This document shows, in pieces, positions 44,688 to 53,651 of a stretch of 64,000 bases of DNA (its first letter is position 1; each line of letters opens with the position of its first letter). The stretch is from Ureibacillus xyleni. Its GTDB lineage: Bacteria; Bacillota; Bacilli; Bacillales_A; Planococcaceae. The notes below the pieces were generated by a model that was not told the DNA's origin, searched no databases, and saw only the letters and a list, made by a program, of their open reading frames with translations. The stretch is taken from NCBI RefSeq assembly GCF_900217795.1, contig NZ_OBMQ01000009.1:1-64000 (forward strand), written 5' to 3'. Made by a program: the position numbers and the translations under genes.

Positions 44688-46745
44688 ATGTTAGAAAACT
44701 ATTTAACCGAATTAAAGACGTACATAAATTCTAATAATATTAAGGTTCAATACGATCCAAATAAAAAGATTGCTTGTGAAAATGAAATTTTGTTTGGCAT
44801 TGGAAATGAACAATCTGGTGGACTATTGCTTTCAAACAAAATTAAAGGTCAAGAGAGTGTATCTGTTTCGCAATATATTGTTAACAAAAAGGATGATTTC
44901 TTTCTTCCATGGAAGGAAAGTTTTTCAACCAAACAAGAAGTGAATAATCTTACAATTTTTATAGAAGATTTATCACCTGATACTTGTTTTGCCATCCTTT
45001 TATTTTTTGCACGATGCAATGATATACCTATTTCACAAATCCCTCTTAAATGGTTGTCGTATGTGAACCTCTGGGAAGCGGGAGAAGTAAAAGCCACTGG
45101 GGGAATCGAAAATTCATGGGGAGTGTTATTAAACTCGTTGTCTCATGAATATTTTGTACCAATTTTTGAAGAAGAGAACGGTCAAATTGTAAAAACATAT
45201 GATCAGCAAAAGATTTTAGATGGCTTTCGAATGTGTTTGAATTTTACAATTGAAGCGCTAACCGAAATGGTTGACCCAGCAAACGTACCTGTACTACAGC
45301 ACTCAGAAGGATACCATCGAGCAATAGCACTATTGAATATTGAAAAGCTAGAGTATGAGAATACATTAAGAAATGCAACGGAAATTCAACTTCTGTTACC
45401 ATTACAAAATTCAAATCGACGTGTTTTTGTGGATTCAATTATCGCTACTGAAATTAATGTTTTAGCGACATTGAAGAATTTTTCAAGAAATGATCGGCAA
45501 AATTCTTTCTTCCAAATGGGCTTTGGTTTAATGGCCTTACATCGTCCTCATTTGAAAGGAAGCGGGAATGATTACGTCATATCAGTAGATCCTTCAACAG
45601 GTGTTCATTTGAAAGACTTATGGGATTCGCTGGAAGAATTAGAGAACAAACGATGGGAAGGCAAACGACCAAACCATAAACCTCGCGACAACTATGATAC
45701 CAATCAGCCGTGGTTCAATGGTAATAACAGTTTTACCATTATCGCAGCACCTAAAACATTAACGAGTGAAGATAAAGTATTATCTCCTAATATGACAGAA
45801 AAATCTGTTATCCCAGAAGGAGAAGAAGTGTTAGGCTCAAAGTTATCATGGGACGATGTGTTAGATACATTGTGGAATTTATATAACCCGATGAAAGGTT
45901 TGCGTGTCCATTCCTATACTAGTAGTAAATGGGGAGAAGAAAGTGACATTTGCAATCTGAAAGTCATTCAAGAAGCGGAGTTAAAAAAATTCATCGGTAT
46001 CAAATGGGCACAATCGAACCCACAAAACACAATGATAATTACCCCAACTTTTAAACGGTATTTAGTGGCATGTTTAAAAAATAATGGAGGAATCCCTTCC
46101 ATTAAAGATTTGCCAAATGAGAATAGCTTTGATTATCTAGAACTTCCAGGTGGCTTTGCATTAATTCATAACGAGGGTGCAGTATTTTTCGATGATTGGT
46201 CAGATGAAGGCGCAAATATTAGCACTTATTATGAGGAGTTTCAATGTTTAAATAAACGTAAAATTGCCATTGAAAAGTTCCAAACACGAATTAAAGAAGA
46301 AGTTCAAGAGATAATGGATAAAATCGGTAGTAAACGGAAGATGAGAAAAGAAATCGTTACGCTAAGTAGTAGCTTAGCGAAAATTAAAATTGAGCTACAA
46401 AATAGTATTTTTGAGACAGCATCGAAGACGAATGATTATGATGTTACTCAATTTAGACAAGTAATTGAAAAACGTTGGGGCTTAAACTCGCAACTGAACG
46501 AGCTGTATTCAATGGTTAGTGAGATTGAAACGACAATTAAAGGTGTTGTCGAATCACGGACGAGCAGAGTGATTAAAACGATAACTATTGTTGGTTTTCC
46601 ATTATCATTTTTCGGAGGAATTTTCCAAGAGTCGCTTAGAAAATTTTTGATCGAATTTGAAATTGATAAAATTCCATTGTTATCTTTTGCAGGGTTGACA
46701 GTTATCTGCATGTTTCTATTATTAACATGGATTGATAAAGATTAA
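44688..46745 (+). CDS. Unrecognised 685 aa protein with C-terminal membrane anchor
   Basis: A large protein I cannot assign. Residues 1-240 form a globular domain with LTIFIEDLSPDTCFAILLFF and LSYVNLWEAGEVKATGGIEN. Residues about 250-520 hold more mixed structure. Residues about 530-625 are coiled coil (KRKMRKEIVTLSSSLAKIKI, then SQLNELYSMVSEIETTIKGV). The end has two membrane helices (about 634-650 TITIVGFPLSFFGGIF; 662-682 LLSFAGLTVICMFLLLTWI), a coiled-coil-to-two-helix ending that resembles CorA-type transporters in outline only. The ATG start follows CTAGGAG. It is divergent from the AddAB-like pair and may be functionally tied to it. Confidence 0.55.
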   Translation: MLENYLTELKTYINSNNIKVQYDPNKKIACENEILFGIGNEQSGGLLLSNKIKGQESVSVSQYIVNKKDDFFLPWKESFSTKQEVNNLTIFIEDLSPDTCFAILLFFARCNDIPISQIPLKWLSYVNLWEAGEVKATGGIENSWGVLLNSLSHEYFVPIFEEENGQIVKTYDQQKILDGFRMCLNFTIEALTEMVDPANVPVLQHSEGYHRAIALLNIEKLEYENTLRNATEIQLLLPLQNSNRRVFVDSIIATEINVLATLKNFSRNDRQNSFFQMGFGLMALHRPHLKGSGNDYVISVDPSTGVHLKDLWDSLEELENKRWEGKRPNHKPRDNYDTNQPWFNGNNSFTIIAAPKTLTSEDKVLSPNMTEKSVIPEGEEVLGSKLSWDDVLDTLWNLYNPMKGLRVHSYTSSKWGEESDICNLKVIQEAELKKFIGIKWAQSNPQNTMIITPTFKRYLVACLKNNGGIPSIKDLPNENSFDYLELPGGFALIHNEGAVFFDDWSDEGANISTYYEEFQCLNKRKIAIEKFQTRIKEEVQEIMDKIGSKRKMRKEIVTLSSSLAKIKIELQNSIFETASKTNDYDVTQFRQVIEKRWGLNSQLNELYSMVSEIETTIKGVVESRTSRVIKTITIVGFPLSFFGGIFQESLRKFLIEFEIDKIPLLSFAGLTVICMFLLLTWIDKD

Positions 46746-46812
46746 TAAGTTCTGCCCCTTTATTCATTTGAATATAAATATCAAGAGAATGATTAGAATG
46801 GGGGATGTATAA

Positions 46813-47238
46813 TTGCAGTATTACTACGGGAACATGATGCCGTTGCGTGTTCTTGATGAGGCCGAATTTTGGAAACACCAAGAAGAGGAACATACTGTTG
46901 TGATTAGAGAGCTTGTTGGAAATCTTGAACAAAAATATGTAAGTGCTTTAAAGAAATGGGAAATGGAATTTGCGAAAACTCATCAACGAGTTGTTAGATA
47001 TATTGAAACGGTCAACCGTTCAAATGGACAAATTTCTCAATCGCTTTACCATGATATCATGCAGCTTACCTCATATTGTTTAAAACAGAGCGAGCAATTT
47101 ATTAACTTTTGCCGCACTATGATGACAGAAAGTGTTCCAATTAGTACGAACCCAACAGCAAAAGTTGTCTTAAACCATATCATTGTTGAATCAGAGTACT
47201 TTATTGGTGTTGCGCAAACAATTTTATATCAGCGGTAA
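46813..47238 (+). CDS. DUF2935 family protein
   Basis: 141 residues, with the DUF2935 signature LRVLDEAEFWKHQEEEHTVV and a helical body with conserved Glu and His (HQEEEH; HIIVESEYFI), which suggests a ferritin-like four-helix bundle that could bind metal. The family is common in Bacillales and its function is not established. The TTG start at 46813 is supported by GGGGGA 8 bp upstream; ATG codons at 46834/46837 lack a site. Single gene. Confidence 0.75.
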   Translation: MQYYYGNMMPLRVLDEAEFWKHQEEEHTVVIRELVGNLEQKYVSALKKWEMEFAKTHQRVVRYIETVNRSNGQISQSLYHDIMQLTSYCLKQSEQFINFCRTMMTESVPISTNPTAKVVLNHIIVESEYFIGVAQTILYQR

Positions 47239-47325
47239 ATTATTATATCCAAACTTCTCCGTAAATAATTCACTACATAAAGGTTAATATATTAATGATA
47301 CCTATACGAAAACGGAGGAGATCAT

Positions 47326-47439
47326 ATGGTAAAAGACTCACATGCACCAAAGAAAAAAACAAATGATGCAAAGCCAAAAATTCCACCAGAGCAAAGAAGA
47401 GGGAAAGCTTCATCAAATTCACGTCATCAAAATAAATAA
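47326..47439 (+). CDS. Small basic protein (37 aa)
   Basis: ATG 47326 follows GGAGGAG 5 bp upstream, a near-ideal start, and opens 37 codons ending at TAA 47439. The product is very basic and disordered (HAPKKKTNDAKPKIPPEQRR). A perfect terminator follows within 5 bp. Lys/Gln/Asn-rich small proteins of this kind are common in spore formers, but I cannot assign it to a known small acid-soluble spore protein family. Confidence 0.65.
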   Translation: MVKDSHAPKKKTNDAKPKIPPEQRRGKASSNSRHQNK

Positions 47440-47443
47440 TATG

Positions 47444-47481
47444 AAAAAGACTTTCAACAATTTCTGTTGAAGGTCTTTTTA
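47444..47481 (+). terminator. Terminator of the small basic gene
   Basis: AAAAAGACTTTCAACA (47444-47459) pairs with TGTTGAAGGTCTTTTT (47465-47480). Confidence 0.8.
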
Positions 47482-47506
47482 GTTTATTCATATAAGATAA
47501 AATAAA

Positions 47507-47544
47507 AAATCCTAAGCTCAATTTTCATACTGAACTTAGGATTT
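47507..47544 (-). terminator. Terminator of the SH3 protein gene
   Basis: AAATCCTAAGCTCA (47507-47520) pairs with TGAACTTAGGATTT (47531-47544); on the minus strand it is followed by a T run. Confidence 0.75.
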
Positions 47545-47549
47545 ATCCA

Positions 47550-48551
47550 TTAAAGGCGATTTTCCATAAAGGCGTCGTAAATTTCACCTGTATGCGGGTT
47601 AACGCCATACCAGCCAAATGTTGCAGTATGTTCGTAACCAGGTTCGCCTACAAATCTATATACATGAATAATATAATGTTGTTCATCATTTTTATGGTCA
47701 TATTCAAAAATTACGTCCGAGTCATTTGCTAAACCTGTGTACTTTTTAATCAGTTTTACAGCATCAGTTGTTGTAAGTTTGTCATTTTTTACTGAAGATA
47801 GCTCGGTTACAGTTTTTCCTTTTTTGTCTGTTGCTTTGATCAAACCAATACCTTTTGCAAAATAATATCTTTCACCTGATTGGTATCGGAGTATTACAAC
47901 ATTTTCAAATGTGCCTGCTTTTACTTTCACCTTTTTAGTCATACTTTCAACAAGAACTTTATTGTACTGTTCAACCATCAATCCAGATGCATCATCAACA
48001 TCAAAATACATATCCTTAATATATTGACCTTGTTTCATCGGATAAGTGAAATGGAAGAAGCTCCAATCTGTTGCAGATACTCCCATCGATAGTCTTGATT
48101 GTTTCTCAGTATAACAAAAATCAGCATCGTTATTTGAAATATTGACTAAGTATGTACAGTAAAGATCTTTGTTAACGATAAATTCTTCCTTTTTCGTAGA
48201 TAGTATCGATGGCGAATATGTTAGTTTTAATCCTACTTTTGGTATTAATCCTCCATTAATGGTTGGGGTAGGTTTTTTGCTCGATAAAGCGCTTGTATAA
48301 ACATAACCTTTCGTTTTACTTGTTTGTACATAAGACCATCCTTTTGATGAAGACAGTACTGTCACAGCTGAATAATTTTTTATTGATCCTAATTTTTTTG
48401 CATTTTGGGATGGTTTTTCACGCAAAATGATATCATCTTTCGCATTAACATACATAATATTTCCTGCTGCCTCTGTAGGTACATCCTTAAAAAATAAAGT
48501 TGGTGTAATTACAAAGGCAAAAAGAAGTAGTAATGTGATTAATTTCTTCAT
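47550..48551 (-). CDS. Secreted SH3-domain protein
   Basis: 333 residues. Signal peptide (KKLITLLLLFAFVITPTLFF, likely cut after EAA at about 29). A bacterial SH3 domain spans about 34-92 (ILREKPSQNAKKLGSIKNYS, then GWSYVQTSKTKGYVYTSALS), which usually binds peptidoglycan. The C-terminal 230 residues form a domain I do not recognise, with YYFAKGIGLIKATDKKGKTV and a last part containing FGWYGVNPHTGEIYDAF, similar to short PepSY-like segments. AGGAGGG precedes the ATG. It is probably a cell-wall-associated protein. Confidence 0.78.
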   Translation of the reverse strand: MKKLITLLLLFAFVITPTLFFKDVPTEAAGNIMYVNAKDDIILREKPSQNAKKLGSIKNYSAVTVLSSSKGWSYVQTSKTKGYVYTSALSSKKPTPTINGGLIPKVGLKLTYSPSILSTKKEEFIVNKDLYCTYLVNISNNDADFCYTEKQSRLSMGVSATDWSFFHFTYPMKQGQYIKDMYFDVDDASGLMVEQYNKVLVESMTKKVKVKAGTFENVVILRYQSGERYYFAKGIGLIKATDKKGKTVTELSSVKNDKLTTTDAVKLIKKYTGLANDSDVIFEYDHKNDEQHYIIHVYRFVGEPGYEHTATFGWYGVNPHTGEIYDAFMENRL

Positions 48552-48700
48552 AGTTTGTCCCTCCTTTTACTTATAGGGATATAATATCAGAAAATACATA
48601 ATTTACCTAACCCTTTTCAGTAAAAGTGGGAGCTCGTCCAAGTGCATAAACTTCTTTCCAAAGCTCATAATAACTAGGAAATTAAGGGAGGGAGTTTTTG

Positions 48701-50077
48701 ATGGAGCTACCAGCACGAGTAGGGGGTAAAAATGATAAAAACGATAATAACAATGATAGTAAGCTAAAATGGTGGCAACTCTCTCTAATCGGTGTCGGCT
48801 GCACCATTGGGACAGGCTATTTTCTAGGTTCTGGTATTGGAATTTCGAAAACTGGACCTTCTATTGTTATTTCTTTTATCCTTGCTGGAATTACAGCGAT
48901 GATTGTTTCGGAAGCATTAGGAAAAATGTTCGTACAAGACCCGCAAAAAGGTTCCTTTCGTTCTTATACGAAAAAAGCTTTTGGACGTTGGGCGGGATTT
49001 AGTAGTGGTTGGGTATATTGGTTTTCAGAAATGCTCATTTCCGGTAGTCAATTAACCGCCCTTTCGATACTTACCCGATTTTGGTTTCCAAATGTGCCTC
49101 TCTGGATTTTAGCTTCCATATATGCAACGTTAGGAATTATTGTCGTTTTAATTGGTACAAAAGGGTTTGAACGTGCTGAGAACTTATTTGCCGTCATAAA
49201 AGTGGCCGCAATCTTAATGTTCATTATCCTTGCCATTCTAGTGTTATTCGGTTTTTTTGGTGGCAGTAAGGATGATTTTAATGTACCAACTAAAACAGAT
49301 GAAATTTTTGCTCATGGCATAATCGGTTTATGGTCATCCTTAATATTCGGTTTCTATGCTTTTGGTGGAATTGAAATAATGGGGATCTTGTCCGTAAGAC
49401 TTCAACAAAAGAAAGATGTTGTTAAATCAACAACGGTAATGCTAATTTTGTTGACGGCCATTTATTTAATATCTATTTTTTTAGCATCTGGATTTGTTTC
49501 TCACAATAAATTTAATGCTCAAGAAAGCCCATTTGCTATTGCACTAGCAGAATATAATCTAGCTTTTTTTCCACACGTATTTAATGCAGGGATTATAATT
49601 GCTGGGTTTTCTACAATGGCGGCATCGCTTTTTGCCGTTACAAGCATACTTGTCACAATGGCAGAGGATGGCGATGCACCAAAACTTTTTGCAAAGAAGG
49701 GTAAACTAAAAGTGCCTCCATTTGCTCTAGCTTTAACTATCTCTGTTTTAATTATTTCCATAGTAATAGCTCGTCTAGTCCCAGATAGAGTATACGAGTA
49801 TATTACAACCGCTGCAGGACTAATGCTTATTTACAATTGGTTTTTTATTCTATTATCATTCCCAAAACTAATAAAAGTAACAAAATTTGATCATGTAAAA
49901 CGTTATTTTGCAATGGTACTTATACTTCTTGCAATCTTCGGTACGGTTTTAGACAAGAATAATCGGATGGGCCTTTTTGTTAGTGTCATTTTTATTGCAA
50001 TCGTTCTGGTTGTGATTTTATTTATACGAAAAGGTAGTAAGAAAAAACAGAAAAATGAATATCCAAAGGGCATATGA
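48701..50077 (+). CDS. Amino acid permease (APC family)
   Basis: 458 residues with about 12 membrane helices. The first helix has the substrate loop GVGCTIGTGYFLGSGIGI typical of APC transporters, followed by TGPSIVISFILAGITAMIVS. It would import (or exchange) an amino acid with protons. ATG 48701 is chosen over the TTG 3 bp earlier; GGGAGGGAG lies upstream. It is a single gene, divergent from the SH3 gene. Confidence 0.88.
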   Translation: MELPARVGGKNDKNDNNNDSKLKWWQLSLIGVGCTIGTGYFLGSGIGISKTGPSIVISFILAGITAMIVSEALGKMFVQDPQKGSFRSYTKKAFGRWAGFSSGWVYWFSEMLISGSQLTALSILTRFWFPNVPLWILASIYATLGIIVVLIGTKGFERAENLFAVIKVAAILMFIILAILVLFGFFGGSKDDFNVPTKTDEIFAHGIIGLWSSLIFGFYAFGGIEIMGILSVRLQQKKDVVKSTTVMLILLTAIYLISIFLASGFVSHNKFNAQESPFAIALAEYNLAFFPHVFNAGIIIAGFSTMAASLFAVTSILVTMAEDGDAPKLFAKKGKLKVPPFALALTISVLIISIVIARLVPDRVYEYITTAAGLMLIYNWFFILLSFPKLIKVTKFDHVKRYFAMVLILLAIFGTVLDKNNRMGLFVSVIFIAIVLVVILFIRKGSKKKQKNEYPKGI

Positions 50078-50109
50078 TTGGGGGAACCGGACAAATTCCC
50101 CCCATGTAA

Positions 50110-50736
50110 CTAGAAAAATAATAATTTTACAGCTTGTACACCAAAATACCCTCCAAACCCAATTAAAGATAGACCAGATAAAATGGAGATTATACTAAGT
50201 AATTTAGAAGTTAGTATTTTTCTAAAGCTACTTGCCGTTAAAGCCATTGTAATATCCCATATAAACAATCCGACGAAAATAGCACCACTATATAAAATAA
50301 TATGGTCTAAATCATATGATGAAACCGTTTTTGCAAGGACCGAGCCAAAAATCCCCAGCCAAAACAACATCGATAATGGATTTGATATGGACAATAAAAA
50401 GCCATAACCAAATGATTTTTTTAAGGAGTTACCTTTCATGTTTTTCATTTGTACTTTTTTCTTAGCATTGATCACACTTTCAATGCCAGTAGAAATGAGA
50501 ACAAAACAACCAAATGACCATAATAAAGTTTGCATAAATTCTGTTTCTAAAAAATGAAACACTCCTAAATAAACAATAAGCATAAAAATGGCATCGGCTA
50601 ACATCGCTCCTAATCCAACTAGCCACGCGTGCCAAAAACCTCCATTAATTCCTTTCGTTAATTGTGCAGCATTAACAGGGCCGATTGGAGCTGCAAGGGA
50701 TATTCCTAGAAAAACGTAACCAAAAAAAGCACTCAT
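50110..50736 (-). CDS. LysE family amino acid exporter
   Basis: 208 residues, six membrane helices. The LysE/RhtB signature is near the start (SLAAPIGPVNAAQLTKGING). It exports amino acids or related small molecules. AAGGAG lies 9 bp before the ATG. It converges with the amino acid permease gene, with only 32 bp between stops. Confidence 0.88.
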   Translation of the reverse strand: MSAFFGYVFLGISLAAPIGPVNAAQLTKGINGGFWHAWLVGLGAMLADAIFMLIVYLGVFHFLETEFMQTLLWSFGCFVLISTGIESVINAKKKVQMKNMKGNSLKKSFGYGFLLSISNPLSMLFWLGIFGSVLAKTVSSYDLDHIILYSGAIFVGLFIWDITMALTASSFRKILTSKLLSIISILSGLSLIGFGGYFGVQAVKLLFF

Positions 50737-50843
50737 ATTTGTAGACTCCTTTAGTATGTAAGAATGGTTTGTACCATCCTATTCATGACTTTTCTGTAAT
50801 AGGACAAATTATAAGTAAATTCGTTTTTAAGGAGTAAGTACTA

Positions 50844-51179
50844 ATGACAGTTTATATTTATCAAACCTTTGAAATTAAACAAGATAAATTTAAAGAGGCA
50901 ATAGAAAATTTACAAGAAATAAAAAAATACAGAAATGAACAATACGATCATACCGTTGAAGTTTTAATTCCAATCAGTGGCCACGATTACAAATACGCCA
51001 TTTTAGCAACGTATGAAGGTATGGCTGAAATGGAAATTCAAAATAGAAAGATGTATGACGATGATGAGTATTTAAAATTAGTCGGGGATTTTTTCTTAGA
51101 ACAAGTTGTACAAGGAACAATGTATACGCAAATGTATCGTAGTATAAATAAACAGATGGCAAATAAGAAAGATAAATAA
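50844..51179 (+). CDS. Small hypothetical protein, alpha-beta barrel type
   Basis: 111 residues, no signal peptide. The layout (IYQTFEIKQDKFKEAIENLQ, then YKYAILATYEGMAEMEIQ) resembles the dimeric alpha-beta barrel proteins of the NIPSNAP/ABM kind. Function unknown. GGAG precedes the ATG. A hairpin terminator follows at 51192-51225. Confidence 0.6.
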   Translation: MTVYIYQTFEIKQDKFKEAIENLQEIKKYRNEQYDHTVEVLIPISGHDYKYAILATYEGMAEMEIQNRKMYDDDEYLKLVGDFFLEQVVQGTMYTQMYRSINKQMANKKDK

Positions 51180-51191
51180 AGGTTCATTTTA

Positions 51192-51225
51192 AGCGCTCAT
51201 AGATCTATATTGAGCGCTAAAGTTT
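51192..51225 (+). terminator. Terminator
   Basis: AGCGCTCA (51192-51199) pairs with TGAGCGCT (51211-51218), then AAAGTTTTAT. Confidence 0.6.
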
Positions 51226-51252
51226 TATATCTAGAGAAGGTGGTGTGTCGCG

Positions 51253-52206
51253 ATGATCCTCAGATTTGGGTATGTCTCAACAGCATTAGCATTGTGGGAA
51301 GCTTCTCCTTCAAGGACGTTAACATTTACAAATTGGAAAAAACAAGTTGAGGAAGATAGAGAAAAGAAACTTTTACATCTTACAGAGCAAAATTTAAAAA
51401 ATACGATACGGATATTACATTATAATATTGCACACGGCATAGAACTTTACCGAATGTCCTCATCTCTCGTACCGCTTGCAACACACCCAGATGTTAAGTG
51501 GGATTTTATTAGCCCTTTTAGGGAGCTGTTTAAAGAAGTTGGTACTTTAGTTCAAGAAAATAATTTACGTGTAAGCTTTCACCCAAACCAATTTACTTTG
51601 TTTACAAGTCCACAAGAACATATTACAGCAAATGCAATTATTGATATGACCTATCATTATAATATGTTAGAAGCAATGGGTTTACATAAGGACGCTAATA
51701 TTAATATTCACGTTGGAGGAATGTACGGAAATAAATTAGAAGCGATTATGAGATTTCATAAAAATTTTGATAAACTAGACAAAGAAATACGAATGCAAAC
51801 AACTTTAGAAAATGATGATAAAACGTATACTGCAGAAGAAACGTTAGTAATTTGTGAACAGCAAAATGTCCCTATTGTATTCGATTATCATCATTATTGG
51901 GCAAACCGCCAAAATGAAAATTTTGAAGATTTACTTGAACGAATTTTTGCCACTTGGGAAAGAACGGGGAAGGTACCGAAATTTCACCTCTCATCCCCTA
52001 AGTCAGAGAAATTAATACGAGCACATGCAGATTATATTGATATAGATTTTGCGTTGCCTTTTATTAAAGCATTAAAAGCTTTTGGGAAGTCTGCAGATAT
52101 CATGATTGAGGCGAAATTGAAAGACCAAGCTGCATTAAAACTTGTTGAAGAGCTTGGGAAATTGCGTGGCTTTAAAAGGATTAATGGTGGTGCGATAGAA
52201 ATTTGA
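51253..52206 (+). CDS. uvsE: UV damage endonuclease UvsE
   Basis: 317 residues, full length for the UVDE family (TIM-barrel, related to endonuclease IV). It nicks DNA 5' to UV photoproducts and starts an alternative excision repair. Family blocks are RFGYVSTAL, HNIAHGIELYRMSSSLVPLA-like ILHYNIAHGIELYRMSSSL, VSFHPNQFT (metal His), NIHVGGMYGNK, LENDDKTY (metal Glu) and PIVFDYHHYWAN (metal Asp/His). It is known in spore formers, where it protects germinating spores. The ATG follows GAAGGTGGTG. Confidence 0.93.
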   Translation: MILRFGYVSTALALWEASPSRTLTFTNWKKQVEEDREKKLLHLTEQNLKNTIRILHYNIAHGIELYRMSSSLVPLATHPDVKWDFISPFRELFKEVGTLVQENNLRVSFHPNQFTLFTSPQEHITANAIIDMTYHYNMLEAMGLHKDANINIHVGGMYGNKLEAIMRFHKNFDKLDKEIRMQTTLENDDKTYTAEETLVICEQQNVPIVFDYHHYWANRQNENFEDLLERIFATWERTGKVPKFHLSSPKSEKLIRAHADYIDIDFALPFIKALKAFGKSADIMIEAKLKDQAALKLVEELGKLRGFKRINGGAIEI

Positions 52207-52445
52207 AATATGATGTATAAAACATGAGAGACAGCCTATACTATAAATGATTTCACTTCAATCTCTGTGATTAGGAGGGTTAACCCGATGAGTGGGATTC
52301 ATTTCTAGCTCAGAAGAACCATCAAACTGAATAAGCTGTAGCTTTGTTTTCTTTGGAAAATCTTAGCGAAAAGCGAGGCAGTGTGTCATGGAGAATTTAA
52401 TGTAAGTTGAAATCAAGCCCGGAATTTAATTTCCGGGTTTTTTTA
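52207..52445 (+). ncRNA. Candidate small RNA or leader with a six-codon ORF
   Basis: The region has an ideal AGGAGG (52273-52278) 9 bp before ATG AGT GGG ATT CAT TTC TAG (52288-52308), which would make the peptide MSGIHF. Further potential pairing follows, then a strong terminator (CCCGGAA 52418-52424 with TTCCGGG 52431-52437 and seven T). No long gene follows on the plus strand. It could be a small RNA, a short-peptide transcript or a relic. No known riboswitch was recognised. Confidence 0.35.
52415..52445 (+). terminator. Strong terminator
   Basis: AAGCCCGGAA pairs with TTCCGGGTTT, followed by T. It closes the candidate small transcript; uvsE may also use it. Confidence 0.8.
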
Positions 52446-52512
52446 TGGCAAAATAAAGACTGTAGTCAACCTGAAATGACTCAGAGCGATTACAGTCTCC
52501 CATTATTACTTT

Positions 52513-53508
52513 TTATTTATTTTCTTCAAGAAAGAATTTTTCGATATCGTCTAACATTAAATTAGCAGCAAGTACACCACCCGCAGTATTCCAAATAGCA
52601 TCATCTACTTTATGGATATTACCGGCTTTTACTGCATTTAAGTTTTGGAATAATGGATCATTAATCCACTCTTCTTCTAATTTTGTTGCTTCTCCATCAC
52701 CTGTTTCGTATGAAAAATAGAAGATAATATCCCCATCCATAGCTGGAGTTCGTTCTTTTGTAACGTTTTTTTCTGCAAAGTCATCAATATTTTGTGATTC
52801 AGGACGAGCAAAACCTAATTGGTCTAAAATCACTCCAGAAAAAGAATCTTTATGATAAATACGTACATCTCCAGCCATGAAACGTACGATAGATACTTCT
52901 TTTTGTAATTGGTCTCCTAATTTATTTTGTAGATCCGTTACACGATTATCAAAATCAGCGATGATCTGTTTTCCTTCAGCTTCTTTATTGATGGCTTTTG
53001 CGTAAAGCTCAAAGTTTTTCTTCCAATCTCCACGTAAATCTTCAGCAAATACGGTTGGTGCTATTGTATTTAGTTGTTCATAGATTTTTTCATGACGCAT
53101 TTTATTCCCAATAATTAAATCTGGCTGCAGGGAAGCGATTGTTTCTAAACTTGGCTCTCCTTCAGTACCAACACTTGTAACGCCATCCATTTCATTTTTG
53201 ATATGATCGTACCAAGGATCTCCTAACCAAGATTCCACAGCCCCAACCGGTTTAACACCTAATGCAAGTAAAGCTTCTGTTCCTTCGTTTGTTAAAATTA
53301 CAACTTTTTCAGGGGTTTTTTCTAACTCAGTAATCCCCATAGCATGTTGAACTGAATAAACTTCAGAATTAAATTCTGTTTCATCCTGCGTAGTTGTTGT
53401 AGTCTCCTTAGAAGTTTCTACATCGTTACCACAACCAGTTAGTACGATAGCTAATAGTAACAATGATGATAATAAAAAGATTTTTTGCTGTTTGATATAT
53501 TTCAGCAT
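52513..53508 (-). CDS. Iron-siderophore binding lipoprotein
   Basis: 331 residues. The lipoprotein signal ends at lipobox LTGC (LLLLAIVLTGCGND). A class III (FecB/TroA-type) periplasmic-binding fold follows: VVILTNEGTEALLALGVKPV and IASLQPDLIIG. It captures a ferric siderophore outside the cell for the FecCD permease encoded divergently. ATG 53508 follows GGAGG; the frame extends further upstream without a site. The 143 bp between it and the permease gene contains two Fur boxes, so iron starvation should induce both sides. In overall layout it resembles YfiY of Bacillus. Confidence 0.9.
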   Translation of the reverse strand: MLKYIKQQKIFLLSSLLLLAIVLTGCGNDVETSKETTTTTQDETEFNSEVYSVQHAMGITELEKTPEKVVILTNEGTEALLALGVKPVGAVESWLGDPWYDHIKNEMDGVTSVGTEGEPSLETIASLQPDLIIGNKMRHEKIYEQLNTIAPTVFAEDLRGDWKKNFELYAKAINKEAEGKQIIADFDNRVTDLQNKLGDQLQKEVSIVRFMAGDVRIYHKDSFSGVILDQLGFARPESQNIDDFAEKNVTKERTPAMDGDIIFYFSYETGDGEATKLEEEWINDPLFQNLNAVKAGNIHKVDDAIWNTAGGVLAANLMLDDIEKFFLEENK

Positions 53509-53524
53509 TAAAAATAACCTCCAT

Positions 53525-53545
53525 TTGATAATGATTTTCATTTAC
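53525..53545. promoter_or_regulatory. Fur box 1
   Basis: TGATAATGATTTTCATTTA (53526-53544) matches the Fur consensus TGATAATNATTATCA well. It lies just upstream of the binding-protein start and would repress that side when iron is plentiful. Confidence 0.8.
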
Positions 53546-53588
53546 AATTAGAATGTTATTGGATAAAATAAATATTGTCAATAATTAA

Positions 53589-53607
53589 TTGAAAATGATT
53601 ATCAGTT
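53589..53607. promoter_or_regulatory. Fur box 2
   Basis: TTGAAAATGATTATCAGTT (53589-53607) is a second Fur box, about 63 bp from the first, positioned to control the permease operon starting at 53652. Confidence 0.8.
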
Positions 53608-53651
53608 GAAAGATAGACAACTGAAATAGGAATATAGGGAGATAAAATGAA

